Shown: positions 38,460 to 49,000 of the stretch, piece by piece
Position numbering within the stretch: the stretch's first letter is position 1
Layout: every line of letters starts with the position of its first letter
Source of the DNA: CADEED01 sp963711635
GTDB taxonomy: Bacteria; Pseudomonadota; Gammaproteobacteria; Steroidobacterales; Steroidobacteraceae
DNA length: 64,000 nt
Reading direction: 5' to 3'
Assembly (NCBI GenBank): GCA_963711635.1
Contig: CAVQEZ010000001.1
Span: forward strand, 1 to 64,000
Program-made: the position numbers and the translations under genes
The notes under the pieces: generated by a model
What the model saw: only the letters and a program-made list of their open reading frames with translations
Databases searched by the model: none
Told to the model about the DNA's origin: nothing

Positions 38460-40709
38460 CTAGTCGACGCCGATGACGCCCCCGTCATCGCGTGTGATCA
38501 CGATGGTCGCCGACCGCGGCCGCGCGAGCCCGCCGTCCGGCCAATGGCTGCCGAAGGTGCCCGTGATGAAGTCAGGTGGCGTGCTCTCGCCCGGGTGCTG
38601 GATGTTCACGAACAGCGCCTTGCCATCCGGCGTCTCGGCAATTCCCGTGATCTCGCATTCCCTGGGTCCGACCAGGAAGCGACGCACTTTCTTTTCGCCG
38701 CCGTTCGCACCCACGAAGGTGGTCACGGTCGAGCTGTTGGCACCGTCGACGTTCGTGATGGTGCGCGGCGCGCCGTCGCCGGTTTTTCCCGGCACGGCCG
38801 CCAGCATCATGCAGTTGGTTACATCCGTGTAGGCACCGTCATCGGTTTGCAACCAGAGCAGGCCCGGTGTCGCATAGCTGAACCACGCGCCGTCTGGGCT
38901 GGAAAAATCGTTGGCATCGGTCAGGCCGGACAGGTTCACGTTGTCGGGAGATGCGTTCGCGCGCGCGCCGAACAGGTACACATCCCAGTCGAACGAGAGC
39001 GCATCGGCATAACCGCCGCCCTCCACCCAGCGGATCACGTGACCGTTGGGATTGCCCTTCTGATCCTGCCCGGTGGTGCGCTTGTCGTTGTAGAAACGTG
39101 GATTCGCCGCGTCCACCGCGGCGATCGGGCGCTGCGCGGCCGCGTTGTTGGTCAGCGTGAAATACACTTCGCCGTTCTTCGAATTCACCGCGGCCCACTC
39201 GGGCCGGTCCATTTTGGTGGCGCCGGCCGCGTCGGCCGCGTGGCGCACATTGACGAGCACATCCGCCTGGTCGGCGAATGAGTAGTTGGCGTAACCGGGC
39301 GTGATGCCGTTCTTGCCGAACGCGATCTCCAGCCATTGGCCGGAACCGTCCGGCAGGAACTGCGCCACGTACAAGGTGCCCGCGTCCAGGTACTTGTCGC
39401 CGGCCGCCATGCCGCGATTGGCATCGCGCGGATCCCAGGCCTGCTTCGACACGAATTTGTAGATGTATTCGTTGCGCGAATCGTCGCCCATGTACCAGAC
39501 CAGTGGCTCGCCCGGACGCACCGGTCCCAGCTCCGCGCCCTCGTGCGCGAAACGGCCGAGCGCGGTGCGCTTGCTGGGCGTGGAGCGCGGGTCGAAGGGA
39601 TCGATTTCGACCACCCAGCCATACGTGTTCGCGACATTGCGGTAATCGTCGCTGCCATCCGCGGACACGCCGAGCTTCTCCGCGTTCCAGCGTCCGTAGA
39701 AGTTCTCGGGCGTATCGGGCGTGACCGTGGCCCACAGCTCACGCCCGGCGCCGGCCACGCCGTAGCGGCTGAACGAGGCCAATTCCTTGGGCGTACGCCG
39801 CGGATTGTCCACCGCCGTGACCCGGCGGAAGTAACCTGCGAAGTTCTCCTCGCAGGTCAGATAGGTGCCCCACGGCGTGTAACCGTTGGCGCAGTTGTTG
39901 ACCGTGCCGCGCGTGCGCGATCCACCTGGAGAAAACTTCGTGATCATGTATGCCGAGCGCGCGGCCGGGCCCGCCAGTTTCATCTCGGTCAGCGTGTGAA
40001 TGCGCCGGTTGAAGCGCGAGCGCTGCTCGTAATCCCAATCCACCAGCCGGCGGCCCGGACGATGGCGGCGTTTGAAGCAGGCGCTGCCGTCCTCGCGACG
40101 CCGGTTCTTCTCGCGCACGATCTCGACCACGCTGACACCGTGCAGGTAGAACTCGCGCTGCACTTCCTCGGGTACGGAGCGCACCCCATTGACGATGGTC
40201 TGACCCGTGGGATGCAGGAAGGCCGGTGTGATGGCCTCGTGGTTGAGGCACAGTAAACCGCGCTCGGACTCGTACTTCTGGTAGCGCCCATTGCGGCCCA
40301 TGCCGAAGAAATACATGCCGTCGTGGTGGTCGCCCGCGCGCAAGGCATAAGTCGCCGGATTGTCCAGGCCGGCATTGGTGTAGTCGGGCACATGTCCCGC
40401 GATCGGATCGCCGAGTGCGTACAGCACGTCGTAGCTGTAACCGCGCGGCAGAACCACGGCGTCCTCGACGCCCTTGGCCACCGGGTTGAAATTCAGCTTG
40501 AGCGCACGATGCGGATTGCCGTATCCACCGCCGCCACCGTAGCCATTCGCGAGCGCCTCGCTGGTCGCGGTGCCGCCGAGCACTGCCATCGCAGTGGCAC
40601 CCGCGGCGCCGCCGAGCATGTCACGGCGCGAGACGCGCGCGGACAAAACGCTCTCGAAAGTCGGATTGCTCGATGGGTTGGTATCGATGTCATCGTGCGC
40701 GTGAGACAT
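38460..40709 (-). CDS. phoX: PhoX family alkaline phosphatase (DUF839), Tat-exported
   Basis: 749 residues. A Tat leader (VSRRDMLGGAAGATAMAVLG) lies about 25 residues in. The PhoX core includes GLLCLNHEAITPAFLHP, VNNCANGYTPWGTYLTCEEN, RFAHEGAEL, VWYMGDDSRNEYIYKFVS and the C-terminal ECEITGIAETPDGKALFVNI with QHPGE. PhoX enzymes use Ca and Fe to hydrolyse phosphomonoesters and are typically induced when phosphate is short. No Pho box was recognised in the ~100 bp upstream. The gene is monocistronic and divergent from gamma-glutamyltransferase. Confidence 0.9.
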   Translation of the reverse strand: MSHAHDDIDTNPSSNPTFESVLSARVSRRDMLGGAAGATAMAVLGGTATSEALANGYGGGGGYGNPHRALKLNFNPVAKGVEDAVVLPRGYSYDVLYALGDPIAGHVPDYTNAGLDNPATYALRAGDHHDGMYFFGMGRNGRYQKYESERGLLCLNHEAITPAFLHPTGQTIVNGVRSVPEEVQREFYLHGVSVVEIVREKNRRREDGSACFKRRHRPGRRLVDWDYEQRSRFNRRIHTLTEMKLAGPAARSAYMITKFSPGGSRTRGTVNNCANGYTPWGTYLTCEENFAGYFRRVTAVDNPRRTPKELASFSRYGVAGAGRELWATVTPDTPENFYGRWNAEKLGVSADGSDDYRNVANTYGWVVEIDPFDPRSTPSKRTALGRFAHEGAELGPVRPGEPLVWYMGDDSRNEYIYKFVSKQAWDPRDANRGMAAGDKYLDAGTLYVAQFLPDGSGQWLEIAFGKNGITPGYANYSFADQADVLVNVRHAADAAGATKMDRPEWAAVNSKNGEVYFTLTNNAAAQRPIAAVDAANPRFYNDKRTTGQDQKGNPNGHVIRWVEGGGYADALSFDWDVYLFGARANASPDNVNLSGLTDANDFSSPDGAWFSYATPGLLWLQTDDGAYTDVTNCMMLAAVPGKTGDGAPRTITNVDGANSSTVTTFVGANGGEKKVRRFLVGPRECEITGIAETPDGKALFVNIQHPGESTPPDFITGTFGSHWPDGGLARPRSATIVITRDDGGVIGVD

Positions 40710-40809
40710 GCTGGCTCCCCTGGCTGGCTGTTTGTCAGGCCAGGGAAAGTAGCGAACGCGTATTGCAGATTGAGGACAGCCACGCGACCGGCTCCCGTAG
40801 ACTCGCGCG

Positions 40810-42521
40810 ATGCTGCGAACGATTCCCCTCGCGTTCCTGTTCCTGTGGTGGAGCTCCGCGGCTCACGCCGCGTCGCCGGCGCCGGTGGCGGCGCAGAACG
40901 GCATGGTGGTCACGGCGCAGGCACATGCCACGCGCATCGGCGTCGAGGTGTTGAAGAGCGGTGGCAATGCCATCGATGCGGCCGTGGCCGTGGGATACGC
41001 GCTGGCGGTGGTGTATCCGGCCGCCGGCAATCTCGGTGGCGGCGGCTTCATCACGATGCAGCTGGCCGACGGGCGCAAGACCTTCATCGATTTTCGCGAG
41101 GCCGCACCGCTCGCGGCGAAGCCCGACATGTTTCTCGATGTGCAGGGCAATGTGGTGCCGGATCTCAGCACCCGCGGCCATCTCGCGGTCGCGGTGCCGA
41201 GCACGGTGGCCGGGCTGGAGTACACGCGCGAGAAATACGGCACGATGTCGCGCGCGCGACTGATCGCACCGGCCATCGGGCTCGCCGAGCGCGGCTTCGT
41301 GCTCGACCAGGGCGACGTCGACATGCTGCACGAGGCCACCGCGGACTTCCGCCGGGATGCGGCCAGCGCCGCGATTTTCCTCAACCGGGGTCAGCCTTTC
41401 GCAGCCGGCGAGACGCTGGTGCAGCGCGACCTCGCGCGCGCGTTGCGCAATGTGTCGCGACGCGGCAGCGACGGGTTCTACCGCGGCGAGACCGCCGCGG
41501 CATTGATCGCGTCCAGCCAGGCCGGCCACGGCCTGCTCACGCAGGCGGATTTCGATGCCTATCGCGTACGCGAGTTGCAGCCGGTGGAATGCGACTACCG
41601 TGGGTTTCGCGTGGTGTCCGCGCCGCCGCCCAGCTCCGGCGGCATCGTGTTGTGCGAGATGCTGCACATACTCGAAGGCTATCCACTGTCCGAATACGGC
41701 TGGGGCTCGGCGCGCGCCGTGCACTTCGAGATCGAGGCCATGCGCCACGCCTACGTGGATCGCAATCACCTGCTCGGCGATCCCGCCTTCGTGCGCAACC
41801 CGGTCGAGCAACTGCTCGACCCGAAGTACGCCGAGAAGATCCGCGCGCGCATCGATCCGCAGCGCGCCGGCGATTCAGCGCGGCTCGAGCCCGGCATTCC
41901 GGCGTCGGGCGGCGTGCATACCACGCACTATTCGATCGCGGATCGCTTCGGCAATGCGGTGTCCGTGACCTATACGCTCAACGACTGGTTCGGCGCGCGC
42001 GTCACCGCCGCGGGCACGGGCGTGCTGCTCAACAACGAGATGGACGACTTCACGGCCAAGCCCGGCGTGCCGAATCTCTACGGGCTGGTGCAGGACGAGG
42101 CCAACAGGATCGAGCCCGGCAAACGGCCGCTGAGCTCGATGACGCCGACCATCGTGCTGCGCGAGGGCAAGCCATGGATGATCGTGGGCACGCCCGGTGG
42201 CAGCCGCATCATCACGGCCGTGCTGCACACGATGCTCAACGTCATCGACTACGGCATGGACATCCAGGAAGCCGTCGACGCGCCGCGCATCCACCAGCAA
42301 TGGCTGCCCGAGGAAACCTGATGGAAGCGCACGCGCTGAGCCCCGACACGCAGCGCATGCTCACCGCCATGGGACACAAGCTGCGTGATCCCCGAGCGGC
42401 CAACCACGTGGCCGCCATCCTGATCGGCGCGCCGGCGTTGAACGCGCCACCGGTGGCGCGCAACCGTTTCTACGGCGCCATCGATCCGCGTCGCAATACC
42501 GGACTGTCGCTGGGTTATTAG
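40810..42521 (+). CDS. ggt: Gamma-glutamyltransferase, one frameshift near the C-terminus
   Basis: A signal peptide (MLRTIPLAFLFLWWSSAAHA) is followed by the family start NGMVVTAQAHATRIGVEVLKSGGNAIDAAVA and GNLGGGGFITM. The autoprocessing and catalytic Thr is T371 in GGVHTTHYSIADRFGNAVSVT, and KRPLSSMTPTIVL and GTPGGSRIITAV form the substrate site. After LPEE a single missing base near 42316 creates a premature TGA; the next frame resumes with NLMEAHALSPDTQRML and ends at 42521. With the frame restored the product is about 570 residues, the normal size. It cleaves gamma-glutamyl bonds of glutathione in the periplasm. Confidence 0.9.
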
Positions 42522-42526
42522 GCCCG

Positions 42527-44521
42527 CTAGAGCTTGAGCTGCTTGCGCAGGAAGGCGTCGGACTTGCGCAGCATGTCGGCGCGCACCGTGCCATCACGCA
42601 GGCTGTGCTCGAGATCCTTGTAGACGATGAGCTCGCTCAGCTTGCCAGCCTTGTGCATTTCCTTGTCCATGAGCTTGGACTGGCCGATGTCCACGTTAAG
42701 GTCGTTGTCGCCATGGAACATGATCACAGGCGCCTTGAAGGCCTGCACGTTCTGCGCGGGCGAACCTTCCTTGATGTGAGGTCCACTGCCCATGAAGTCG
42801 GCCAACAGGAATCCGCTGCTGTAGCGCAGCCCCCTCGTCTTCATCAGCGCGAAGTCCGTGACAGGCGCGACGGCGACCACCGCCTTATAGAGCTCCGGAT
42901 CGACAACATTGGCCTGCAGGGCTGCGTAGCCGCCATAGGACCATCCGAAGATCGCGAGCTTGGACGGGTCCGCCATGCCTTGCTTGACCAACCAGCGCCC
43001 CGCATCGCAAACATCGCCGATCGAAGTCTTCCAGCCGCGGATCCCGTTGTTCGCATACCAGGAGGCGCCGAAACCTTCCGAGCCGCGGAAGTTGGGCTGG
43101 AGCACCACGTACCCGCGCTGCGCGAAGAACTGCGACAGCCAGTCGAAGCCCCATTCGTCACGCGCGCCGGGGCCACCGTGCGGCAATACGATGGCCGGGA
43201 GATTCTTCGCTTCGGTGACGCCCGGCGGCAGGGTCAGGTAACCCGGAATCTGCGTACCGTCGGCGGCTGGATAACTCACCGACTTCATCTCAGACAACTT
43301 CTTGCCCTTGAGGCCGGGCCGGGCGGGCGAAATCACGCCCAGTGATTTCTTCGCACGGTCGTAGAGGTACCAATTGCCGGGCTCGATATCACTGCTGGCG
43401 CGCACCACCAGGAATTGTTCGTCGGCACTGGCGCTCACGAAGTCGATCAGCGGCGTCTTCGGCAGCGCACGCTCCAGCATTTCCTGGATCTTCTTGTAGT
43501 CAGGATCGAAGTACTGGATGTAGCGCTTTTCGGTCGCATACGTGGCCCCGATGACACGGCCGCCGCGCCCGATGGTCACCACGCCGTCGACGTCGACATC
43601 CTTGTTGGACGACAACCAGCTCGCGCGCCAGCGACCCGTCCAGCTTGATGCGGTACAGGGCATCACGGCCATCGAGGCCTTCGATGACATAGGCCGAGTT
43701 GATGGTCGGATCCACGGCCTGGGGATACATGCCGGTGCCACGTCCGCCGCCTTTGCGGTCTTGGGTATATGAACCCAGCGGTTTCCAGGTGCGGTCGTCC
43801 GTGGTTCGATAGGAGTAGTTCTCCACGCCCGTCATCAGTCCGGACTCGGTCACCTTGATGGTGGACATGATGCGGATGTTTCCGAGGCCGTCGGAGATGT
43901 AGCCCGAGGTGTCATCACCCGGACGTTCGACCTGGGTCACCTTGCCGGTGCGGGCATCGATGCGATCGACGCCCAGGCCTTCCTCCTTACGGCCCATCAT
44001 GCGTCCGGTGGTGCTCTCGGGCACGTAGCTGCGCGCCATGAGCACCATGCCGTCGACACCGCTCAGCCAGTCGAGCACTTCCCCGTCACCCAAGCGTTTG
44101 CCCGACCTGCTCGAGCGTGTCTCTTCTGGCCCAGGAAGATCTGGTTCTTGCCGTCGGGATCCATCGACAAGGTGCGGCGCATGGGCACCAGGTAGCTCTG
44201 GAAATGCGTCAGGCCCCAGAGCGTGCAGACGATGCGATCCGCCGCGGCGAATTGGCAGTTGGTGATGTTGATGGGATTGCCGTCACCTCGTGCCACCTGC
44301 GCGATCGAACCTGTGGCCAGGTCGATGACCACGGCAATCGTGCTGGGGCCGGTACCGGGGCCGGTATAGACCAGTTTCTTGCCATCCGCCGACAACGCGG
44401 CCGTGTAGATGGTTTCGAGAGCGCCGAAGGCCGCCGCATCGTCGGTGGTGGATTCCGCGCCGGTTGCCACCGCGCAGGCGGCAAACAGGCCCGAGGTCAA
44501 GAGATGTTTGAAGATTTCATG
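42527..44521 (-). CDS. S9-family serine peptidase (prolyl oligopeptidase), frameshifted
   Basis: The C-terminal catalytic domain is clean: LPAIVLPHGGPGARDEWGFD, QPNFRGSEGFG, nucleophile elbow FGWSYGGYAAL, Asp in FHGDNDLNVD and His in KDLEHSLRDG. The N-terminal beta-propeller is split by changes near 44110 and 43620 (ALSADGKKLVYTGPGTG; DWLSGVDGMVLMARSYVPE; YVIEGLDGRDALYRIKLDG). The start codon ATG at 44521 is one base out of frame with FKHLLTSGLFAACAVATGAES, which would make a signal peptide. With frames joined the protein is about 660 residues. It is an exported peptidase cutting short peptides. The gene is convergent with ggt, 5 bp apart. Confidence 0.85.
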
Positions 44522-44604
44522 GGCGCGCAGTCTGCCCTACCAGGGCGGGCGAATGAAGATCGGGCGGCTGGTCCGAGAACTGGACTTAATCCATACGTAG
44601 ACAA

Positions 44605-44698
44605 GGGGCGCTCTTCGATTTGCTGCAACAGTCGATCAGGACCGGGGATGAACGGCCTGAAGGGGTGACCGCTACGCAAGTCGAGGAACGTCCCCTAC
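44605..44698. repeat. 94-bp hairpin repeat, left copy
   Basis: This copy is about 95% identical to the copy at 50607-50700, in the same orientation. Its ends are inverted repeats of about 21 bases (GGGGCG...GCTG and CGCAAG...CCCC), with a nested pair of shorter arms (GGTC/TCAGG with CCTGA/GACC) inside. It lies upstream of the S9 peptidase gene at the left border of the Rhs/IS island. Read on the minus strand it begins GTAGGGG, like the GTAG head of REP elements, but it is much longer than a single REP. Confidence 0.85.
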
Positions 44699-44791
44699 CC
44701 CTTGTCAGCCTGAAGTAGTTGTAGTGTGTCGACGGCGATGTCACAGGCACAGTGCGCGGCCGAGATCCTGAGATTGAGTACCCGAGTGCTG

Positions 44792-45352
44792 TGTAACCCC
44801 CTCGTTTTTGCGGACCACTCAGAAGTAGAGGGTTAAGGGGATTTTGCCATCAAGTACTGTCGAGGCGAGAGGTTGCCGAGCGACTCGTGCGGGCGGATCT
44901 CGTTGTAACGAGTGATCCATCCGCGGTCATCTGGCGAACCTCGCCCAGGGTTTCGAACACGTAGCAGTTGAGCACCTCCTGTCGATAGGTTCGGTTGAAG
45001 CGTTCCACGAGGCCGTTTTGCATGGGCCGGCCCGGTTGTATGAACCGAAGCTCGACGCCATGCGACGCGCCCACTTCTCGAACTCGTCGCTGATGAACTC
45101 CGGTCCGTTGTCGAGCCGCAGCACGGCAGGCGTGCCACGTAGCTCGATGAGCTCATCGAGTGCGCGTACGACGCGCCGAGCCGGCAGATTCGTATCGATC
45201 TCGATCCGCAGCGCCTCGCGGTTGAAGTCCTCGAGCACGTTGAACGTGCGGAACCGTCGGCCAGACCACAGAGCATCGGCCATGAAGTCGGCCGACCAGA
45301 CCTCGTTAGGCCGCTCTGGTACCGCCTGGCGCCGGTTGGCCGCGTAAAGCAC
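44792..45352 (-). mobile_element. Truncated IS3-family insertion sequence (orfB remnant)
   Basis: The minus-strand transposase fragment reads VPERPNEVWSADFMADALWS, RRFRTFNVLEDFNREALRIE, VLRLDNGPEFISDEF, then (frame changes near 45060 and 44930) FIQPGRPMQNGLVERFNRTY, and WITRYNEIRPHESLGNLSPR, ending at 44833. The three DDE residues (Asp in WSADFM, Asp in LDNGPEF, Glu in ERFN) are all present. The right end appears near 44792 (TGTAACCCCC). The whole of orfA and the N-terminal third of orfB are missing: similarity stops abruptly at about 45350, where an unrelated plus-strand coding fragment begins. The element is dead. Confidence 0.8.
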
Positions 45353-45528
45353 AACCCACGCTCGACGAACTGCTCTCGCACATGCACCCCGGATTGCCCC
45401 CGGACATGCAGGACGCGTTCCGCAACTCGCTGCACAAGCTCGTGCATTCCGACCCCGCCGGCGCCGCCTTCAACATGTTCGAGCGGCACGACGGCGTACC
45501 CGTTTTCTCCTGCGGCAAGATGTGTTGA
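45349..45528 (+). pseudogene. C-terminal fragment of an unidentified protein at the IS breakpoint
   Basis: An open plus-strand frame without a start codon runs from the IS breakpoint to a TGA at 45526-45528. It encodes about 59 residues with an ordered, protein-like composition (TLDELLSHMHPGLPPDMQDA, FRNSLHKLVHSDPAGAAFN) and ends HDGVPVFSCGKMC. It looks like the tail of a real gene whose front was removed together with the IS left half. I do not recognise the family. Confidence 0.4.
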
Positions 45529-45540
45529 CCAGCCCCCTTC

Positions 45541-45636
45541 ATGTGCAACATCATCAGCATCGCCGGGTACCTGTACCTCAACCTCCTGGTCGGCATCGCG
45601 GCGAAGATTTTCCCAGAGCCTCCGGCCTCACCGTAA
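45541..45636 (+). CDS. Possible 31-residue hydrophobic peptide
   Basis: ATG 12 bases after the stop of the preceding fragment opens a 31-codon frame, MCNIISIAGYLYLNLLVG followed by a short polar tail ending in PEPPASP. It could encode a one-span membrane peptide co-transcribed with the truncated gene upstream, or be chance. There is no clear ribosome-binding site. From 45637 to 45713 I see nothing. Confidence 0.2.
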   Translation: MCNIISIAGYLYLNLLVGIAAKIFPEPPASP

Positions 45637-45713
45637 CCCACGCGCGCCGCAGAACAGGCCACAACGTGGCCCCTTAGCCGCCGCGAGGCTATGCGGCATC
45701 GCTTCTAAAACGC

Positions 45714-46031
45714 TCACCCAGCACGTGTTGCATTGCCGGGCACAAGTCTCTCTAGGGGCGATCTCGAACGAGTGGAAGTGTGCCGGCAAAGGATTTCGCC
45801 AACTTCTCCGAGCAGCTCTGATGCCGTTGAGACGAGATGCTCTGCCTCATCGGCCGCAAGCGCGACTTTTAAATCGTCAGGATTCGACAAGCTGCGGAAC
45901 AGCAGTCGTGGAGTACCGTCCGCGGCGGCAGCTTCCTTTTCGAACATCAGCGTTTCAATGACCGGAACCTTGAGATCCCGATCTTCGAACTTCACCAGGA
46001 AGTACGGCTGGGACGTGACATATGCGCGCAT
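45714..46031 (-). CDS. Probable immunity protein of the Rhs locus
   Basis: 105 residues from the ATG at 46031, starting 19 bp after the Rhs stop codon: MRAYVTSQPYFLVKFEDRDL, then IETLMFEKEAAAADGTPRLL and LAADEAEHLVSTASELLGE. It is small, acidic in its middle, has no signal peptide and sits directly 3' of an Rhs gene, which is where immunity genes lie in polymorphic toxin loci. I do not recognise the family, so the assignment rests on position. The C-terminal ~25 residues are basic and may be out of frame. Confidence 0.5.
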   Translation of the reverse strand: MRAYVTSQPYFLVKFEDRDLKVPVIETLMFEKEAAAADGTPRLLFRSLSNPDDLKVALAADEAEHLVSTASELLGEVGEILCRHTSTRSRSPLERLVPGNATRAG

Positions 46032-46050
46032 GAGATTTCCGGCTCCTGAT

Positions 46051-49000
46051 TTAGGGAATCGCAGCGTTGGCAGGAATCGTTGGCCAAAGTGGAGGTATGA
46101 GAACCGACGGAGCCATTCGAGCGCAGCGATACAGGCCATACATCAACAACCCTGACCCAACCGCTGCGCCCGTAGCGCAAGTCTTGGGATTTCGCTGGCA
46201 AGCAGTCTGCTCTTCCTCACAGTTGCAGCTCGGCTTTGGCGCTGGCACGAAGCCGCGGACTACCTCGCCATCGACTATGGACACCGATTCGTACCACCAC
46301 CTCTGGCAGGAAACTACGCGTCGCCCGCCGCATTCAACTCGGCATATTCTTGTCGGCTGTCGAGCAATTGGCCCGAGTAACCCTTTGTCTTCGGCTTCGC
46401 AAGACCTCTAGGATCGATCTCGGTGATCGGGTCACCTACATACGCGTATGTGTTGATACCACCCTTAACCCGATCGGATCGGATTCCACGTAGCGCCCGC
46501 TCGCCGGATCGTAGTCTCTGAAGTAGTTGTAGTGCAGCCCGACTCGGCATCGAACTGCTGCCCTGGAAACCGTAGGTTGTAGCTGAACATTCCGAGCGCC
46601 ATGCGGATTCTCATTCGGCAGGTCGTGCCGAACGGATCCGAGTCCCATCGCCAGCGGATGTTGTCGCTGGGCCGGTGACCCTCCGCGGCGTGTTCAGATG
46701 ATCCGTATGCACGTAGAACAGTGACCACACCACCCGATCCGTTCGGCCGAAGCGTCGCGACCGGCGTATCCCCGAACCACACCGTCTCCTGGATCAGCGC
46801 GCCCGCGTTGCGTGTACTCCCCGACCAGATGCCCCGCTTCGTCGTACGCATAGAGCGTCGTGACGCTCCGGTCGTCTTCTTCATGCGCTGCCCGAGCGCG
46901 TTGTACGTGTACGTCGTCGTCACGCCGCGCCTTCGTCGCGCTCACCATCCGGCCGCGATCGTTGTAGCGTGAACGTGGCGCCGGCATCGCGCGATCGTGT
47001 TGCCGGCGTTGTCGTAGCCGTAGCGTGCGCGTGAGCGACCCGAAGATCGAGCTCAGGCGATTGCTGGTCGCTGAGCGTGTACGTGCTCGGCTCGTTCCCG
47101 TCTGGGTGAGGCGATTGCCGTTCGCATCGTAGGTCCAGCCTTGGTTGAGTGCCGCTCGTTGCGGCCGAGTCAGCCGATCGAGCAGTCGTAGCCGTAGCTC
47201 CACGACAGCGTGCGGTCGGCAGCATCGGTGATGCCGGTGATGCGGAACGCATCGTCGTAGCCGTAGTTCTTGAGGCTCGCGCCATTGGCGATGTCGACGT
47301 GCGTGACCTTGCCGTCGGTGTCGAAGTCGCGGACGGCCGCGTGCTGTTGCCCCAGGTCCAGCCGGTGATCGGGCCGAACGGCTCGTAGAGCACGTCCGAG
47401 AGAATCGTGGTCGAGCCGTTGAGCGTCAGGCTCGTGACCTTGCCGTTGGTTGTAGCCGTAACCGATGGTGTTGCCGGAGGGCAGCGTGAGCGTCTGCAGC
47501 TGGCCTGCGGCGTTGTAGCCGTAGCCCACGCGTCTTCGTGACTCCCATGGTCTGCCCTTGCGCCGAGCACGCGGCCGTGCGTGTCGTAGCTCCAGCTGAG
47601 TCGAGTCGGAGGCATCGCTCAGCTGCGTGAGCCGGCCCTTCTGGTTCGTGCCGCTGTCGTAGGTGTAGCTGATCGTCTGATCCGTGACGCGCCTAACGTA
47701 AGGCTCGAGGTGACGCGATTCAGCGCGTCGTAGCCGTACGTCCGGTACTGCGCTCTCGCATCCGTGCTCGTCTCGAGGTTGCCGCCGGAGTCGTAGGTGT
47801 TGGTGGTCGTGCCGGTATCCGGGCTCACCTGCTGCGTGAGATCGCCGAAGCGCGTTGTAGGTGTAGCTCGTGACTTTGCTCCGCGGGTCGGTCACCGAGA
47901 TCAGGTTGTCGTTCGCGTTGTAGCCGAACTGCGTGATGCCGGAGAGCGGATCGGTGACTGCTTCAGGCGGTTGAGCTCGTCGTACTGGCTCGCGCTGTTG
48001 CGCGACAGCGGCGCGTTGATGCCGGTCTGGTTGCCGTTGTTGTCGTAGCCGAAGGTCGTCGTGACGGCTGCAGTGCCGGCGGCGCTCATCTCCTTCCAGA
48101 GCTGATTGAGCGTGTTGAAGACGCGCGTGCGCGTCTGCGTCAGGGCGTTCGACGGATCGTAGAGCTGTTCTCGGCCGTGCGATTGCCCATGCATCGAGCG
48201 TGTAGACGATGCTGGTTGCCTCGCCGTCCTCGATCTCGGTCAGCCGATGCGCGGCGTCGTAGGTGTACTCGAGGAAGCTGCCGTCCGGGAGCGTGACCTT
48301 CTTCAGCAGCCCGGTCGGCCAGTAGTCGAATGCGTGAGCTCGCTCGCGCTGCCCGACGCGTGCCGCGAGGTCGAGGCGCTGGCGCAGGTCGTAGGTCAGC
48401 GTCGTCACGAGCCCGTTCGGATCGGTGATCGTGAGCGGCTGGCCGTGGGCGTTGTAGGTGTTGTAGGTCGTCGACGTGGCTGAGCGCGTTGGTGACCGTG
48501 TGGAGCTGGCCGCACTGATAGCCGGTCGTGCAGCTGTAGTACGTGTAGGTCGTGACGTCCGAGACGTCGGTGCGCGGACCGTCATCGGTCAGCACCTGGC
48601 CGAAGCCGTTGTAGGTGTAGGTCCAGGTGCGCGATTCGCTGGTGACGCTCGTGTCGAGTCACCGTCTTCGTCAGCACGTTGCCGTTGGCGTCGTGCGTGA
48701 AGTCGTGCGTTGCCCGGCTCATCGATTGGTCGGCAGGCGGAAGGTCGAATGCCAGGTGGTCGTGATCGTGCGCTCGCGCGTGCCCGAAGCCGGCGTGTAG
48801 CTGGCAAGGTTGGCGGGACACGAAGCGACGCTGGGTGCAAAGCCTTCGACTCGTACGGTTTCGAGATTCCGTGTGAGGTCATGCGCGTAGCAGGTGAGGT
48901 TGTTATTGAAGTCGCGCTTCGACGCCAGATTGGCGTTGGCATCGTAAGTGGCGGATTTCGGCTCGGTGCAGCCCGGGCAAGTGGAGCCCACCGCCGTCTG

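Noticed and set aside
44605..44698. Hairpin repeat as an integron attC site
   Set aside because: Size and folding are suggestive, but there is no GTTRRRY/RYYYAAC core at the ends and no integrase gene.
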